Assembly (NCBI GenBank): GCA_020634795.1
Contig: JACKAZ010000006.1
Location: 124,001 to 188,000 of the forward strand
Direction: 5' to 3'
DNA: 64,000 nt
Source: Ardenticatenales bacterium
GTDB lineage: Bacteria > Chloroflexota > Anaerolineae > Ardenticatenales > Ardenticatenaceae
The notes beneath the pieces were generated by a model, which was not told the origin of the DNA, made no database searches, and saw nothing but the letters and a program-made list of their open reading frames with translations. The translations under genes were made by a program, and so were the position numbers. Positions 51,790 through 60,503 of this stretch are shown piece after piece. How positions within the stretch are numbered: position 1 is the stretch's first letter; each line of letters starts with the position of its first letter.

Positions 51790-52558
51790 AGAGAAAGCCA
51801 AGTTCCTTGTGGACCGGATTGACCTGTGTTTTGACGGCAAATCCGTGCGTGCGCAGGTGGTGCGCCAACGCCGACACGCGGTGCGGGGTCGCGTTGGCAT
51901 GATACTCCATGCAGATACGATCGATGCGCTGCAGGATATCGGGCGGCGCCTCCAACATCAACGCAAACTCACACCCTTCACAATCGATCTTGAGGAAGTC
52001 GCACCGTTCCACTCCATTCTCTTCGAAAATCTGCTGGAGTGAGGTGGTCGCGACCGCGATGGATCCCGTTGCTGCGGGGTTGTCCGCCACGGGCGTCGTC
52101 GTATGTTGCACGGGCGCCCCCACCATCGAGAGCTGCACCGATTCCCCTGCTCGCACAGCCACCGCCAAAGGAAAGGCTTGCACCGAGGTCACTCGATTGA
52201 GTGCGAGGTTTTTTTCAAGCAGCCGAAAGGAATCGGGAAAGGGTTCGTAGGCCAAGAGCGTGCAGGTGGGGTGTTCCTTCGCGGTCAAGAGGGTGAACTC
52301 GCCAATACCCGCCCCAATATCAATCACCGTCCATCCTGCTTGGATGGGGACACCATGCACCTCATAGTCCCGATCCATACAGCTCTCTTTGATGATCCAC
52401 GCATCCATCAAGTTACGGACGTAGAAGTGCAATCCGTTCGAGAGCCGCAAGAGGCGCTCGCCCCGCCCCACGGGCAACAGCAAAAGCTGTGGCCAATTGC
52501 GATAGCCGCGTAACATCGTGACGAGGGAGAAGAGGTAATAGACGTATTTTTTCATCAT
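51770..52558 (-). CDS. FkbM-family methyltransferase
   Basis: 262 residues. A hydrophobic N-terminus (about 5-30) may touch the membrane. The SAM-binding part shows WTVIDIGAGIGEFTLLTAKEHP (motif I), LLAYEPFPDSFRLLEKNL, and the FkbM signature DFLKIDCEGCEFALMLEAP. FkbM enzymes O-methylate sugars or polyketides; given the glycosyltransferase and epimerase upstream, a surface-glycan sugar is the likely substrate (inference). It lies 60 nt after another methyltransferase gene. Confidence 0.9.
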   Translation of the reverse strand: MMKKYVYYLFSLVTMLRGYRNWPQLLLLPVGRGERLLRLSNGLHFYVRNLMDAWIIKESCMDRDYEVHGVPIQAGWTVIDIGAGIGEFTLLTAKEHPTCTLLAYEPFPDSFRLLEKNLALNRVTSVQAFPLAVAVRAGESVQLSMVGAPVQHTTTPVADNPAATGSIAVATTSLQQIFEENGVERCDFLKIDCEGCEFALMLEAPPDILQRIDRICMEYHANATPHRVSALAHHLRTHGFAVKTQVNPVHKELGFLYASRCD

Positions 52559-52618
52559 GATGGGATCAAAGAGCCGTTAACGCGGGTCGAACCGCCGCGA
52601 ATCGCCGAGGGCCGACGG

Positions 52619-53428
52619 CTAGCGGCGCACGGCGTGGAAGAAGTGGCAAGCCCCACGTTCGGGCGGCGCTTGCTCGTAATACGGCCGCAGCAGTTTGTCG
52701 AAGAAGCGGTCGGCCAGCGGATTGGGCAAAACCCGCCAGCGGCCCGTCAGCTTGTGGGTCAGCAATTGCGGCACACTGACATAGTGCAGCACGTCGAAGA
52801 TTTGGTGCGCCCGCTCGTCGATATAGGGTTCGGTGTGGGTCATTTCGAAGCCGTACTGTTCCAGCCGCGCCTGCCAAACGGCCACCGAATCGGTGTGGAA
52901 ATGCTGAGCATGGTCGTTGAACCAGTCGCCGTACCTTTCCGCCAACGCGGGCAAGCCCAACCGCTGTAAGGTGGTGACGCCCAACAGCATGTCGGCAAAG
53001 TTCTCGCTGGGAACGCCGAAGACGAATCGTCCGCCCGGACGGAGCACCCGTGCCGTTTCGCGCAACACCGCCTCGATGTCGGGGATATGCTCGACCACGC
53101 AGTTGGCGACCACACTGTTGAAGTAGCCATCCGCGAATGGCATCTCCGTCGCACTGGCGACGATGGCGTGATGGTAGGCCCCACGCGCCTTCGCCTGACG
53201 CACCATCGCCCCGTCGGGGTCGATCCCGACCGTTAGCGGCTGATCAAAGGCGACGGTCGCATAGTGACCGTCGCCACAGCCCAGATCAAGGACAGGCTCG
53301 GGCAGAGCGCCCGCCTCCTCAAAGAGGCGACATTCCACAGCACGCAGCAGCGCGCGAAAGGTTGGCACATCACGAATTTGCTCACTGAGGTAATCTCGCC
53401 CTGAAGCAGAAATATAACGTGGGGTCAT
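52619..53428 (-). CDS. Class I SAM-dependent methyltransferase
   Basis: 269 residues. Clear Methyltransf_11 domain: PVLDLGCGDGHYATVAF (motif I, about 45-61), TVGIDPDGAMVRQAKAR, ATEMPFADGYFNSVVANCVVEHI and ARVLRPGGRFVFGVPSE. The C-terminal third probably recognises the substrate, which is unknown. It lies between the glycosyltransferase (51-nt gap) and the FkbM gene, so a role in glycan decoration is likely. Confidence 0.88.
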   Translation of the reverse strand: MTPRYISASGRDYLSEQIRDVPTFRALLRAVECRLFEEAGALPEPVLDLGCGDGHYATVAFDQPLTVGIDPDGAMVRQAKARGAYHHAIVASATEMPFADGYFNSVVANCVVEHIPDIEAVLRETARVLRPGGRFVFGVPSENFADMLLGVTTLQRLGLPALAERYGDWFNDHAQHFHTDSVAVWQARLEQYGFEMTHTEPYIDERAHQIFDVLHYVSVPQLLTHKLTGRWRVLPNPLADRFFDKLLRPYYEQAPPERGACHFFHAVRR

Positions 53429-53479
53429 GAAGGGGTCATCCGTGGGGTCAGGGTTGTTCCCGCGATTGAGGCGGTGCGT

Positions 53480-54736
53480 TCACTCCACATCTTGGGGGAG
53501 TGAGCGTCGTTGGCGCTCGGTGAGCGCCACAAAGAGGGCGAAGAGTGCGGCCCCGATCATTGGGCCGAGCAGCCCCAAGCGACGCGCAGACGGCGCCAGC
53601 AATCTGCCGAAGAGTGCGAGATACTCACTCGCACTCCGCTCGGCGGAATACTCGGCCTCGACCGTTGCGCGGGGGGCACGGTACTCGTCGGGGTGGCGCA
53701 ACACAGCGGCCAAGTTCTCCGCCAAGGCGGCGCTATCACCGATCGGCGTGATGCGCCCCATGCCGGTGGTGCGCACCGGAACCCGCACGCCGGGCAGGTT
53801 AGAGGCCACCACCGGTGTCCCGTTGAGCATCGATTCGACCTGCACGAAGCCAAAGCTCTCGGTGCGATTCAAGCTGGGCAGCACGGTCACATCACAGGCC
53901 TCGAAGAAGGCCGCCAGCTCGTCACCCCCCAGAACCCCTAGCGACCGCCAATGGCCGCCATAGCTTTCCAAAATGGGGCGTAACCGATCGCGATAGGCCT
54001 GTTCCCCGATCACATTCTCGAACTCCCCTGCATGGAGAACCTCCAAGTTGGGAAACTCCTCAAGCAGCGTCGGAATCGCTTGCACCAGTTGCTCAAAGCC
54101 CTTTTCGGTGGCGAAACGGCCGCAGATGCCGATGACCTTTTTGCCCGTCAGCTCGTGTTGCAGCCGAAAGGCCTGCCGTACACTGTCGCTCGGCGGCTGC
54201 ATTTCGACGGGGGGCGGAATGACCGTCACCTTGTCCATAAAGCGGTGCATCAGCGGGCTATGGCGGGCGTAATCCTCCGTGTAGGCGATGATCTGGTCGC
54301 TTAGCAGCGCCGCGACGACGTTGCCGCCCAGCACCACCTTGTCCACGATGCGGTTGAAGAGACCCGCCGGAAGCTGCACGTCACAGTGGTAGGTGAGCGT
54401 CGACGGAATGGCCGCCAGCCGCGCCACCAGTGCCAACACGGGGGCCTCGAATTGCGGCACTTGGATCGCCATCACCTCATGCCGACGGGCCAACGCCAAG
54501 GCCTCGAAGAAGAAGCTGGGCATGATCACGCCCTTCGAGATGCGGAAGAGCACAGGGACACGCACCACGTTCAGCGGGCCGATCCGCTCGTGGCGTGGCA
54601 AGCCCGGATCGTACTGCGAGGTGAGGATGGTGACCTCGTGGCCCCGTTCGATCAGCTCGTGAGCCAAATTTTCCACATAAATGATCGGCCCACTGACGTA
54701 GGGCCGGTAGTAGGTCATTGCAAATAGAATTTTCAT
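53480..54736 (-). CDS. Glycosyltransferase family 4 (GT-B fold)
   Basis: 418 residues. N-terminal domain with YYRPYVSGPIIYVENLAHELIERGHEVTIL, the acceptor-side Gly loop. C-terminal domain with IGICGRFATEKGFEQLVQAI and the donor site ESFGFVQVESMLNGTPVVASNLPG, the E-x7-E signature of GT4. The last ~30 residues are hydrophobic (LLGPMIGAALFALFVAL) and probably hold the enzyme at the membrane. It transfers a sugar from a nucleotide or lipid donor to a growing glycan. It is part of a minus-strand block with the epimerase and methyltransferases. Confidence 0.92.
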   Translation of the reverse strand: MKILFAMTYYRPYVSGPIIYVENLAHELIERGHEVTILTSQYDPGLPRHERIGPLNVVRVPVLFRISKGVIMPSFFFEALALARRHEVMAIQVPQFEAPVLALVARLAAIPSTLTYHCDVQLPAGLFNRIVDKVVLGGNVVAALLSDQIIAYTEDYARHSPLMHRFMDKVTVIPPPVEMQPPSDSVRQAFRLQHELTGKKVIGICGRFATEKGFEQLVQAIPTLLEEFPNLEVLHAGEFENVIGEQAYRDRLRPILESYGGHWRSLGVLGGDELAAFFEACDVTVLPSLNRTESFGFVQVESMLNGTPVVASNLPGVRVPVRTTGMGRITPIGDSAALAENLAAVLRHPDEYRAPRATVEAEYSAERSASEYLALFGRLLAPSARRLGLLGPMIGAALFALFVALTERQRRSLPQDVE

Positions 54737-54805
54737 GGGGTTGGGAAGTTGGAGAGAGATTCGTGGCTATGGTTGCAAATTTAAGTTGTGGGTCGATTTG
54801 GCTGC

Positions 54806-54890
54806 GTGGTGCATGGGGCATGGGGCATGGCTGTCAATGGAAATCCATGCATCTTCAATGTGCCCATGTACCATGCGCCATTCGCCATAC
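54806..54890. repeat. GGTGCATGGGGCATGGGG / CCATGCGCCATTCGCCAT tract
   Basis: Low-complexity DNA between glycosyltransferase and epimerase genes, of the CATGGTGC family, ending 4 nt before the epimerase stop codon (54895-54897). Confidence 0.55.
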
Positions 54891-54894
54891 TCAT

Positions 54895-55926
54895 CTACAA
54901 ATGGGCAAACAACGGTTGATTGTCCCGCACCCAGTTGAAGAGGCGCGTGATCCCTTCCTCGACGCCGATCTTCGGCCGCCAGCCCAACTCGCGGCCGATC
55001 TTGCGGATGTCGGAGATATAGACCGGCTGATCGCCGGGCCGCCAATCATCGTAGATGACCGGCACTGCGTCGCCCATCAGCGATTCCAGCAGCGGGCCGA
55101 ATTCGCGCCAGATCGACATGGCGTTGTCGGGGCCGCCGCCGACGTTGTAGATCTGGCCCGCGACGCGATCACTGTTCGCGGCGGCGCTCTCGTAAGCGTC
55201 GAGCAGATCGTCCACAAAAAGCACGTCCCGCGCCTGTTTGCCGTCGCCGTAGATGGTGATCTGCCGCCCCTTGAGCGCGGCGATGATGAACCATGCCACC
55301 CAGCCCTGATCTTCGATGCCGAATTGGCGGTAGCCGTAGATGCAGCTTTGGCGCATGACGACCGTGCGCAGCCCGTAGATGCGATAGTAGTCGCGGACGT
55401 ACTGGTCGCCGCAGCCCTTGCTCACGCCGTAGGGCGAGTGGAAGTCGAGCGGCGTCGTTTCGGGGATGCCGTAGGGAAAGTCGGCATATGCGTAGCGCGT
55501 CTCCTGCTCGACGACGTCGATCGCCTCCATGCCGCCATAGACCTTGTTGGTGCTGGCGTATAGCACGAAGGGATCGTCGCCCACGTGGCGGGCCGCTTCT
55601 AACAGGTTGAAGGTGCCGAGGGCGTTGGCCTCGAAATCGGCACGCGGGTTGCTGACCGAGGTGGTGACCGCCACTTGCCCCGCCAGATGGTAGATCTGTT
55701 GCGCCCCCTCACAAGCCCGTAGCAGCGCCTCGTAGTCACGCAGGTCGGCCCGCGCCAACACAAAGCGCTCGTCACCGTGCTGCTCGCGCAGCCACGCGAT
55801 GTTGGCCTCGGTGCCGGAACGGGACATGTTGTCGAAGATGACGAGTTCATGCCCCTGCTGAAGCAGCCGGTTGGCGAGGTTGGAGCCGATGAAGCCCCCC
55901 CCACCCGTGATCGTTACGCGCGCCAA
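54895..55926 (-). CDS. SDR sugar epimerase, CDP-paratose 2-epimerase-like
   Basis: 343 residues from TTG 55924-55926, with AAAGGACAAGGAG directly before it. Extended SDR: TGGGGFIGSNLANRLL binds NAD, ASTNKVYGG and SPYGVSKGCGDQYVRDYY hold Ser/Thr and the catalytic Tyr-x3-Lys. RQSCIYGYRQFGIEDQGWVAWF is the stretch that, to my knowledge, marks CDP-paratose 2-epimerases (RfbE/TyvE) against UDP-glucose 4-epimerases. It would make an unusual deoxy sugar such as tyvelose from a nucleotide sugar. The preceding enzymes of that pathway are not in the window, so the true substrate is open. Confidence 0.85.
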   Translation of the reverse strand: MARVTITGGGGFIGSNLANRLLQQGHELVIFDNMSRSGTEANIAWLREQHGDERFVLARADLRDYEALLRACEGAQQIYHLAGQVAVTTSVSNPRADFEANALGTFNLLEAARHVGDDPFVLYASTNKVYGGMEAIDVVEQETRYAYADFPYGIPETTPLDFHSPYGVSKGCGDQYVRDYYRIYGLRTVVMRQSCIYGYRQFGIEDQGWVAWFIIAALKGRQITIYGDGKQARDVLFVDDLLDAYESAAANSDRVAGQIYNVGGGPDNAMSIWREFGPLLESLMGDAVPVIYDDWRPGDQPVYISDIRKIGRELGWRPKIGVEEGITRLFNWVRDNQPLFAHL

Positions 55927-56231
55927 CTCCTTGTCCTTTCTCTGTCAATGATGCCACTTCAACACGGTATATCTATCCAGAGGTCTCGGTCAAAAGCAAC
56001 ATGGAAGGCTATCACAGCCGATTGCTGGGGGCAAATAGAGGGGGCGCATTATTTATGGCGTGGGGGTCTGTGACTCGCGTGACTACGAGGGCGCTCAGCA
56101 TGTCGAATGGAAAGCGCGTACTCCCCGTCTCGACGGGCTGCGCTCCTTTCTTGGTCAGCCGTGGGGTCGCGAGGTGATCTACGACGATCAGCCGCCCGCT
56201 CCAACCCTCCAACGCTTGAACGTTTGAACGC
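55927..56231. other. Gap between epimerase and TIGR00300 gene
   Basis: 305 bases with no gene. I see only short scattered repeats (CCAACGCTTGAACGTTTGAACG near 56210-56232). No strong terminator or promoter stands out. Confidence 0.35.
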
Positions 56232-57458
56232 TCAACGCCCCACCCCCAACACCTCGGCCAGCTCCAGCAGGAACAGTTCGGCGTCGGTAACAAGGGCAAT
56301 GGCCTGCCACGAGCCGCGATCGGCCAACTTCGTTACCATAGCGGGGTTTATGTCAACGGCGACGGTACGGACGTGGGCGGGCAACATATTGCCGGTGGCA
56401 ATGGAATGAAGCATCGTCCCGATCATCAGCGCGATGCCCGCATTTTGCACCGCTTCGCGCATCGTCTGTTGGGCGACCAGCACATCGGTGATGACATCGG
56501 GCAGCGGCCCGTCGTCGCGGATCGAGCCGGCCAGCACCAGATCGATGTCGGCTTTGATCGCTTCGTACATCACCCCTTCCGTCAGAATGCCCTGTTCAAC
56601 CGCTTCGCGCAACCCGCCGGCTAAGCGGATCGTGTTGATCGCCCGCATGTGGTGGTGGTGACCCCCTTCCACAGGGGCGGCGGTTTTCAGGTTCACACCG
56701 AGGCTGGTGCCGTAGAGCGCCGCCTCCACATCGTGGACGGCGATGGCGTTGCCTCCGAGCAGCGCGTCGACATAGCCCGCGCGGATCAGCGCGGCCAAGG
56801 CTGCGGCCGCGCCCGTGTGGATGATCGCGGGGCCGCCAACGACGATCACCCGTTTGCCTTCGGCTTTCACCCGTTTGATCTCTGCCCCGATCTCCTCAAT
56901 CACCAGCCGCTTGGGCTTCTCGGAAGAGACATCCGAGTTCATGAAGGAGAAGCCCAACTCGGTATCGCGCGACCGTTCCAGCGGATGAACGCGCACCCCC
57001 TCGTGGCCGACCACGATCTGCTCGCCCGCCGAGACGAAGGCCATCGGCAACCCCTTCGCGCGGCGCCGCTCACGGTCTAACACGATCGCCACATCCATCT
57101 CGATATCGGCCACGGGAATCCACTCCCCATCGACCCGTACCTCGGTCGGCAGATTGGTCGTACTGTAGAAGTCAGGCGGCAGCGCCCCATCTTTGGGGGC
57201 GGGCTTGCTCTGTGCATCGGCGGTGGAGGCCACTTCCGCGCCGATCACCATCAGGTTATCGAGGATTTCAGCGAGCATCGCATCGCTCTCGGCGCGAATC
57301 CGCAGATGGGCGAACGAAGGATCGTCCTTGTGCTTCCCGACGTTGATTTCCAACACATCGAAATCGCCGCCCAAATCCATCACCGTATCGAAGGTGCGGG
57401 GCAGGATGAGTGAATCGATGATATGTCCGCGCAAATAGATTTCTTCTACGTAAGGCAC
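56232..57458 (-). CDS. TIGR00300-family protein (LOR/SDH-type ornithine cyclodeaminase)
   Basis: 408 residues from GTG 57456-57458. The N-terminal domain (LRGHIIDSLILPRTFDTVMDLGGDFDVLEINVGKHKDDPSFA) and the Rossmann-like C-terminal domain (KRVIVVGGPAIIHTGAAAALAALIRAGYVDALLGGNAIAVHD in part, then GGHHHHMRAINTIR) are those of TIGR00300. The same domain forms the C-terminal half of cyanobacterial AgrE/ArgZ, where it turns ornithine into proline, and stands alone in archaea. A free-standing ornithine cyclodeaminase is therefore likely. It is preceded within 20 nt by an AACTC-type repeat array. Confidence 0.82.
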   Translation of the reverse strand: MPYVEEIYLRGHIIDSLILPRTFDTVMDLGGDFDVLEINVGKHKDDPSFAHLRIRAESDAMLAEILDNLMVIGAEVASTADAQSKPAPKDGALPPDFYSTTNLPTEVRVDGEWIPVADIEMDVAIVLDRERRRAKGLPMAFVSAGEQIVVGHEGVRVHPLERSRDTELGFSFMNSDVSSEKPKRLVIEEIGAEIKRVKAEGKRVIVVGGPAIIHTGAAAALAALIRAGYVDALLGGNAIAVHDVEAALYGTSLGVNLKTAAPVEGGHHHHMRAINTIRLAGGLREAVEQGILTEGVMYEAIKADIDLVLAGSIRDDGPLPDVITDVLVAQQTMREAVQNAGIALMIGTMLHSIATGNMLPAHVRTVAVDINPAMVTKLADRGSWQAIALVTDAELFLLELAEVLGVGR

Positions 57459-57470
57459 GTGAGGCTCCGG

Positions 57471-57544
57471 GTGAGTTTGGTGAGTTTTGTGAGTTTAATG
57501 AGTTTTGGGAGTTTGGTGAGTTTAATGAGTTGGGGAGTTGGGTG
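57471..57544 (-). repeat. AACTC nonamer array upstream of the TIGR00300 gene
   Basis: On the minus strand about eight units of AACTCA(C/T)(C/T)A and AACTCCC run toward the GTG start. It has the same orientation relative to the gene as other arrays but lacks adjacent AACGCAR heptamers. Confidence 0.7.
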
Positions 57545-57739
57545 GCGGAGCCGGTCGAAGCTGAGGGTTGGAGTGGAAGTCTGCGACCAGGTGCCACGAT
57601 GGTAGAGCGGTGCGACGAGTCCCGACATCACGCCAGTCGCCAGTCGCCATTCGCCCCCTAAGGTCTCTGACTTCGAGAAGCCCCTTGAGCCGTTCCACAT
57701 CGCACGTCATGCCAGCCCTGCGCCACATTGCCTTTTGAT

Positions 57740-57745
57740 TATAAT
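57740..57745 (+). promoter_or_regulatory. -10 box implying a leaderless DUF2156-like transcript
   Basis: Perfect TATAAT ending 10 nt before ATG 57756, so transcription would start 3-4 nt before the start codon or on it. No -35 and no Shine-Dalgarno are visible. Confidence 0.45.
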
Positions 57746-57755
57746 CGAGATCGTT

Positions 57756-58784
57756 ATGACTGCTACCCTCTCTCCTGACGAAGCGCGTCTCCGACAGTTG
57801 GTGATGCGCTACGGCTACCACAGCACCAGCTACCAGCTTTTGGCACCCGGCATGCGCCATTGGTTCGACACGGGGGAGGGCGCGGTAGGCTACGTGGATC
57901 GGGCGCGGACGCGGGTCGTGGCGGGGGCGCCGGTTGGCCCCGTCGAGCGGTTGCCCGCGCTCTGGCAACGCTTTGTCGATGAGACGACGGCGCAGGGCCA
58001 CCGGTTGTGCGTGGTCGGGGCCGAGCAGCCCTTCGCCCAAACGTTGGCGGGGCGCGGGGATCTGACCCTTGTGAAGATTGGGGCACAACCGGTGTGGCAG
58101 CCCGCGCAGTGGGCCGCGTTGGTCAACGCTCATAGCTCGCTGCGCAGCCAAGTGAATCGCGCCCAGAACAAAGCGGTGCGCGTCGCGGAATGGACGACGT
58201 CGATCGCCGAGATGGCACCATTGCAGCGGTGCAAATCCCGTTGGATGGCGGCGCAGCCACTGCCGCCCCTCCATTTTTTGACCGAGCCTGACCTGCTCGA
58301 CCGTCTGCTCGACCGACGGCTTTTCGTCGCCCGACAGCGCAACCGCGTTGTTGCATTTCTGCTGCTGGCGCCGATCCCACAGCGCCACGGCTGGCTGACT
58401 GAGCTATCCGTCCGCGACCCCGACGCCCCCAACGGCACGATGTCCCTGCTGCTCCACCGCACGATCTCCCAGCTCGCCCTTGAAAATGCGCAGATGATCA
58501 CGCTGGGCGCGGTGCCGCTCAGTGAGTTGGGCGACGCGCCCTTCGCCGAGCCGTTGCCCCGCTGGGCCAGCGCCTTGCGCGTCGCAACCCTGCGCTGGGG
58601 GGCGCGGCTCTACAACGTGAAGGGGCTGGAAGCCTTCAAAGCGAAATTTCATCCCCAGCGGTGGGAGCCGATCTACTTGATCTCGTATGAAGCCCGCCTT
58701 TCACCGCGCACTCTCTATGCGGTCGCCGCGGCCTACAGCGGGGGCACGCCGTGGCGTTTTGCATGGCAAACGCTGCGCCGCTGA
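57756..58784 (+). CDS. DUF2156 / MprF-C-terminal-like aminoacyltransferase domain protein
   Basis: 342 residues from ATG 57756. Soluble, with a double GNAT-like fold as in the cytoplasmic domain of phosphatidylglycerol lysyltransferase: RQLVMRYGYHSTSYQLL at the start, SLRSQVNRAQNKAVRV (about 128-143) and the closing YNVKGLEAFKAKFHPQRWEPIYLIS, where Lys-Phe-Lys-Pro-Trp-like residues are conserved. It may transfer an amino acid from a tRNA to a lipid or other acceptor; there is no attached membrane part. A compact hairpin GCGCCG/CGGCGC overlaps its stop codon, 22 nt from the convergent next gene. Confidence 0.78.
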   Translation: MTATLSPDEARLRQLVMRYGYHSTSYQLLAPGMRHWFDTGEGAVGYVDRARTRVVAGAPVGPVERLPALWQRFVDETTAQGHRLCVVGAEQPFAQTLAGRGDLTLVKIGAQPVWQPAQWAALVNAHSSLRSQVNRAQNKAVRVAEWTTSIAEMAPLQRCKSRWMAAQPLPPLHFLTEPDLLDRLLDRRLFVARQRNRVVAFLLLAPIPQRHGWLTELSVRDPDAPNGTMSLLLHRTISQLALENAQMITLGAVPLSELGDAPFAEPLPRWASALRVATLRWGARLYNVKGLEAFKAKFHPQRWEPIYLISYEARLSPRTLYAVAAAYSGGTPWRFAWQTLRR

Positions 58785-58806
58785 GCGGCGCGCCCGCCCC
58801 GCTGCG

Positions 58807-60108
58807 CTACCGGCGTGGATTGGCGACGACCCCCGCCGCGAAATATTCCTCTGTCCGCTGCGTGGCGAGCTGAATCGCTTCCTCCACCGAGATCTCGCCG
58901 TAAAAGGCCCGCTCGATCTCGCTGCTGGCGCTCTTTTCAATCTCTTCCCACGTGCTGATAACCGGCACCAACCGCAGCGTCTCCGCCGTGTCTAAGAAGA
59001 CGCGCGCGCGGGACGGCGGCTGCGTCTCGTCCAGAAAGGCGGGGCTATCGGCGACAGCGATCAGCGACGGGACAGTGCGCCCCGTCCGCGCGATCACCGC
59101 TTGGCCCGCAGGCGAATTGGCATATTCGATGAAGCGCCACGCGGCCTCCTTGTTGGCGGTCGTCTTGCTCATGCAATAGCCGTCGCTGTGTAACACGCCC
59201 GCCTGCTCCACGCCCCTCGGCAGCGGCGCGACATCCCACGTAAAAGCGTCGATCTCCCGGTAGGTGGGCGTGCCGCGACGACTGTTCAAGTACATCGCCG
59301 TCGTCCCTTGGATGAAGCGGCTCTCGCTGTCCAACGATTCCTCACTGATGCGATCCGGCACCACATGGTGGACCGTCTGCAACTCAACGAACCATTGGGT
59401 GGCCGCGGTCGATTCGGGGAGGTAGAGCGAGAGGGTGCTGGGGCGCGTCTCGCTGTCCACCAGCAGGCCGCCATTCTGCCAGACGAAGGGCGCCAGCCGG
59501 AAGAGCGAGGCTTCGGTACCGAGTCCATACTGGTCGATCGTGCCGTCGCCGTCCGTGTCACGTGTCAGCGCCTTGGCAGCGGCAAGAAAGTCGTCCCACG
59601 TCCAATCGTCGGCCGGTTCCGCCACCCCGGCAGCCTCGAACAGATCCTTGTTGTAGTAGACCACCAAGCTGGAAATGTTCTGTGGGATGCACATCAGCGC
59701 CCCGTTCCAGCGATAGCCGACCAGTGTGATCGGGAAGAAATCCGCTTCGGCGATGATCTCGCTCTCGGCCAAATAGTCGGTCAACGGCTCGAGCTGGTCG
59801 TTGGCGGCAAAGGGGGCGTAGCGGCGGAAGTTCATCAGCGAGATATCGGGCGGGGTGCCTGCGGCAAAGTCGGTCGCCAAGCGGCTGCGATAGTCGCTGG
59901 CAGACGGGATGTGGGTGATTTGCACGTCGATATCGTCGTGCTCCGCTTCAAAGGCGGCGACCAGCGCCTCGTAGGCCGCTTTCTCGGCGGGGTCGCCAAA
60001 GGTCATGAAGGTGACGGTGGTGGGCGCATCCCCACTGCTCGGCAGCCCGGAACAGGCCACCATCAGCAGGGTCAATACAAGAATTAGGAGTGGGAATCGT
60101 TTTATCAT
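58807..60108 (-). CDS. ABC-transporter sugar-binding lipoprotein
   Basis: 433 residues. Signal peptide with lipobox LMVACSG (Cys19) and an SBP_bac_1 fold: [75 protein letters not shown] in part, and [18 protein letters not shown]. It would bind a sugar or similar solute outside the cell. The loop [12 protein letters not shown] (about 183-195) fits an EF-hand-like calcium site, common in such proteins. No permease or ATPase genes are adjacent, so it is an orphan here. There is no Shine-Dalgarno: AACTCC repeat DNA touches the ATG. Confidence 0.88.
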   Translation of the reverse strand: MIKRFPLLILVLTLLMVACSGLPSSGDAPTTVTFMTFGDPAEKAAYEALVAAFEAEHDDIDVQITHIPSASDYRSRLATDFAAGTPPDISLMNFRRYAPFAANDQLEPLTDYLAESEIIAEADFFPITLVGYRWNGALMCIPQNISSLVVYYNKDLFEAAGVAEPADDWTWDDFLAAAKALTRDTDGDGTIDQYGLGTEASLFRLAPFVWQNGGLLVDSETRPSTLSLYLPESTAATQWFVELQTVHHVVPDRISEESLDSESRFIQGTTAMYLNSRRGTPTYREIDAFTWDVAPLPRGVEQAGVLHSDGYCMSKTTANKEAAWRFIEYANSPAGQAVIARTGRTVPSLIAVADSPAFLDETQPPSRARVFLDTAETLRLVPVISTWEEIEKSASSEIERAFYGEISVEEAIQLATQRTEEYFAAGVVANPRR

Positions 60109-60109
60109 A

Positions 60110-60207
60110 GGAGTTTAGGGAGTTTGATGAGTTTAGGGAGTTTGATGAGTTTAGGGAGTTTGATGAGTTTAATGAGTTTAATGAGTTTGATGAGTTTGAT
60201 GAGTTAG
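60110..60207 (-). repeat. AACTC nonamer array abutting the solute-binding-protein start
   Basis: On the minus strand alternating AACTCATCA and AACTCCCTA units end one base before the ATG of the binding-protein gene. Confidence 0.85.
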
Positions 60208-60500
60208 GAGTGCTGGAGTTAACGCCGCTTTATATTGGCCTGCCTTGCCGTTCTGCGTTCTGCGTTCACCAACGCCTGCGCAGCCAGCAACAACCCGAGC
60301 AACCACCCTGCCCAGCAACAAGCCCATCTCTTCCCCGTTCTGCGTTCACCAACGCCGCCGCAGCCAGCCACACCCTGAACAGCCACCCCGCCCAGAAACA
60401 AGCCCATCTCTTCCCCGTTCTGCGTTCACCAACGCCTGCGCAGCCAGCAACACCCCGAACAACCACCCTGCCCAGAAACAAGCCCCTCTCTTCCCCGTTC
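60208..60500 (-). repeat. Left arm of a large inverted repeat (three 80-bp units)
   Basis: Starts GAGTGCTGGAGTTAACGCCG, then heptamers TTCTGCG TTCTGCG, then three tandem 80-bp units beginning TTCTGCGTTCACC at 60258, 60338 and 60418. Nearly identical in inverted orientation to 61258-61549. It ends 3 nt from the stop codon of the enclosed gene. Confidence 0.9.
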
Positions 60501-60503
60501 GCT

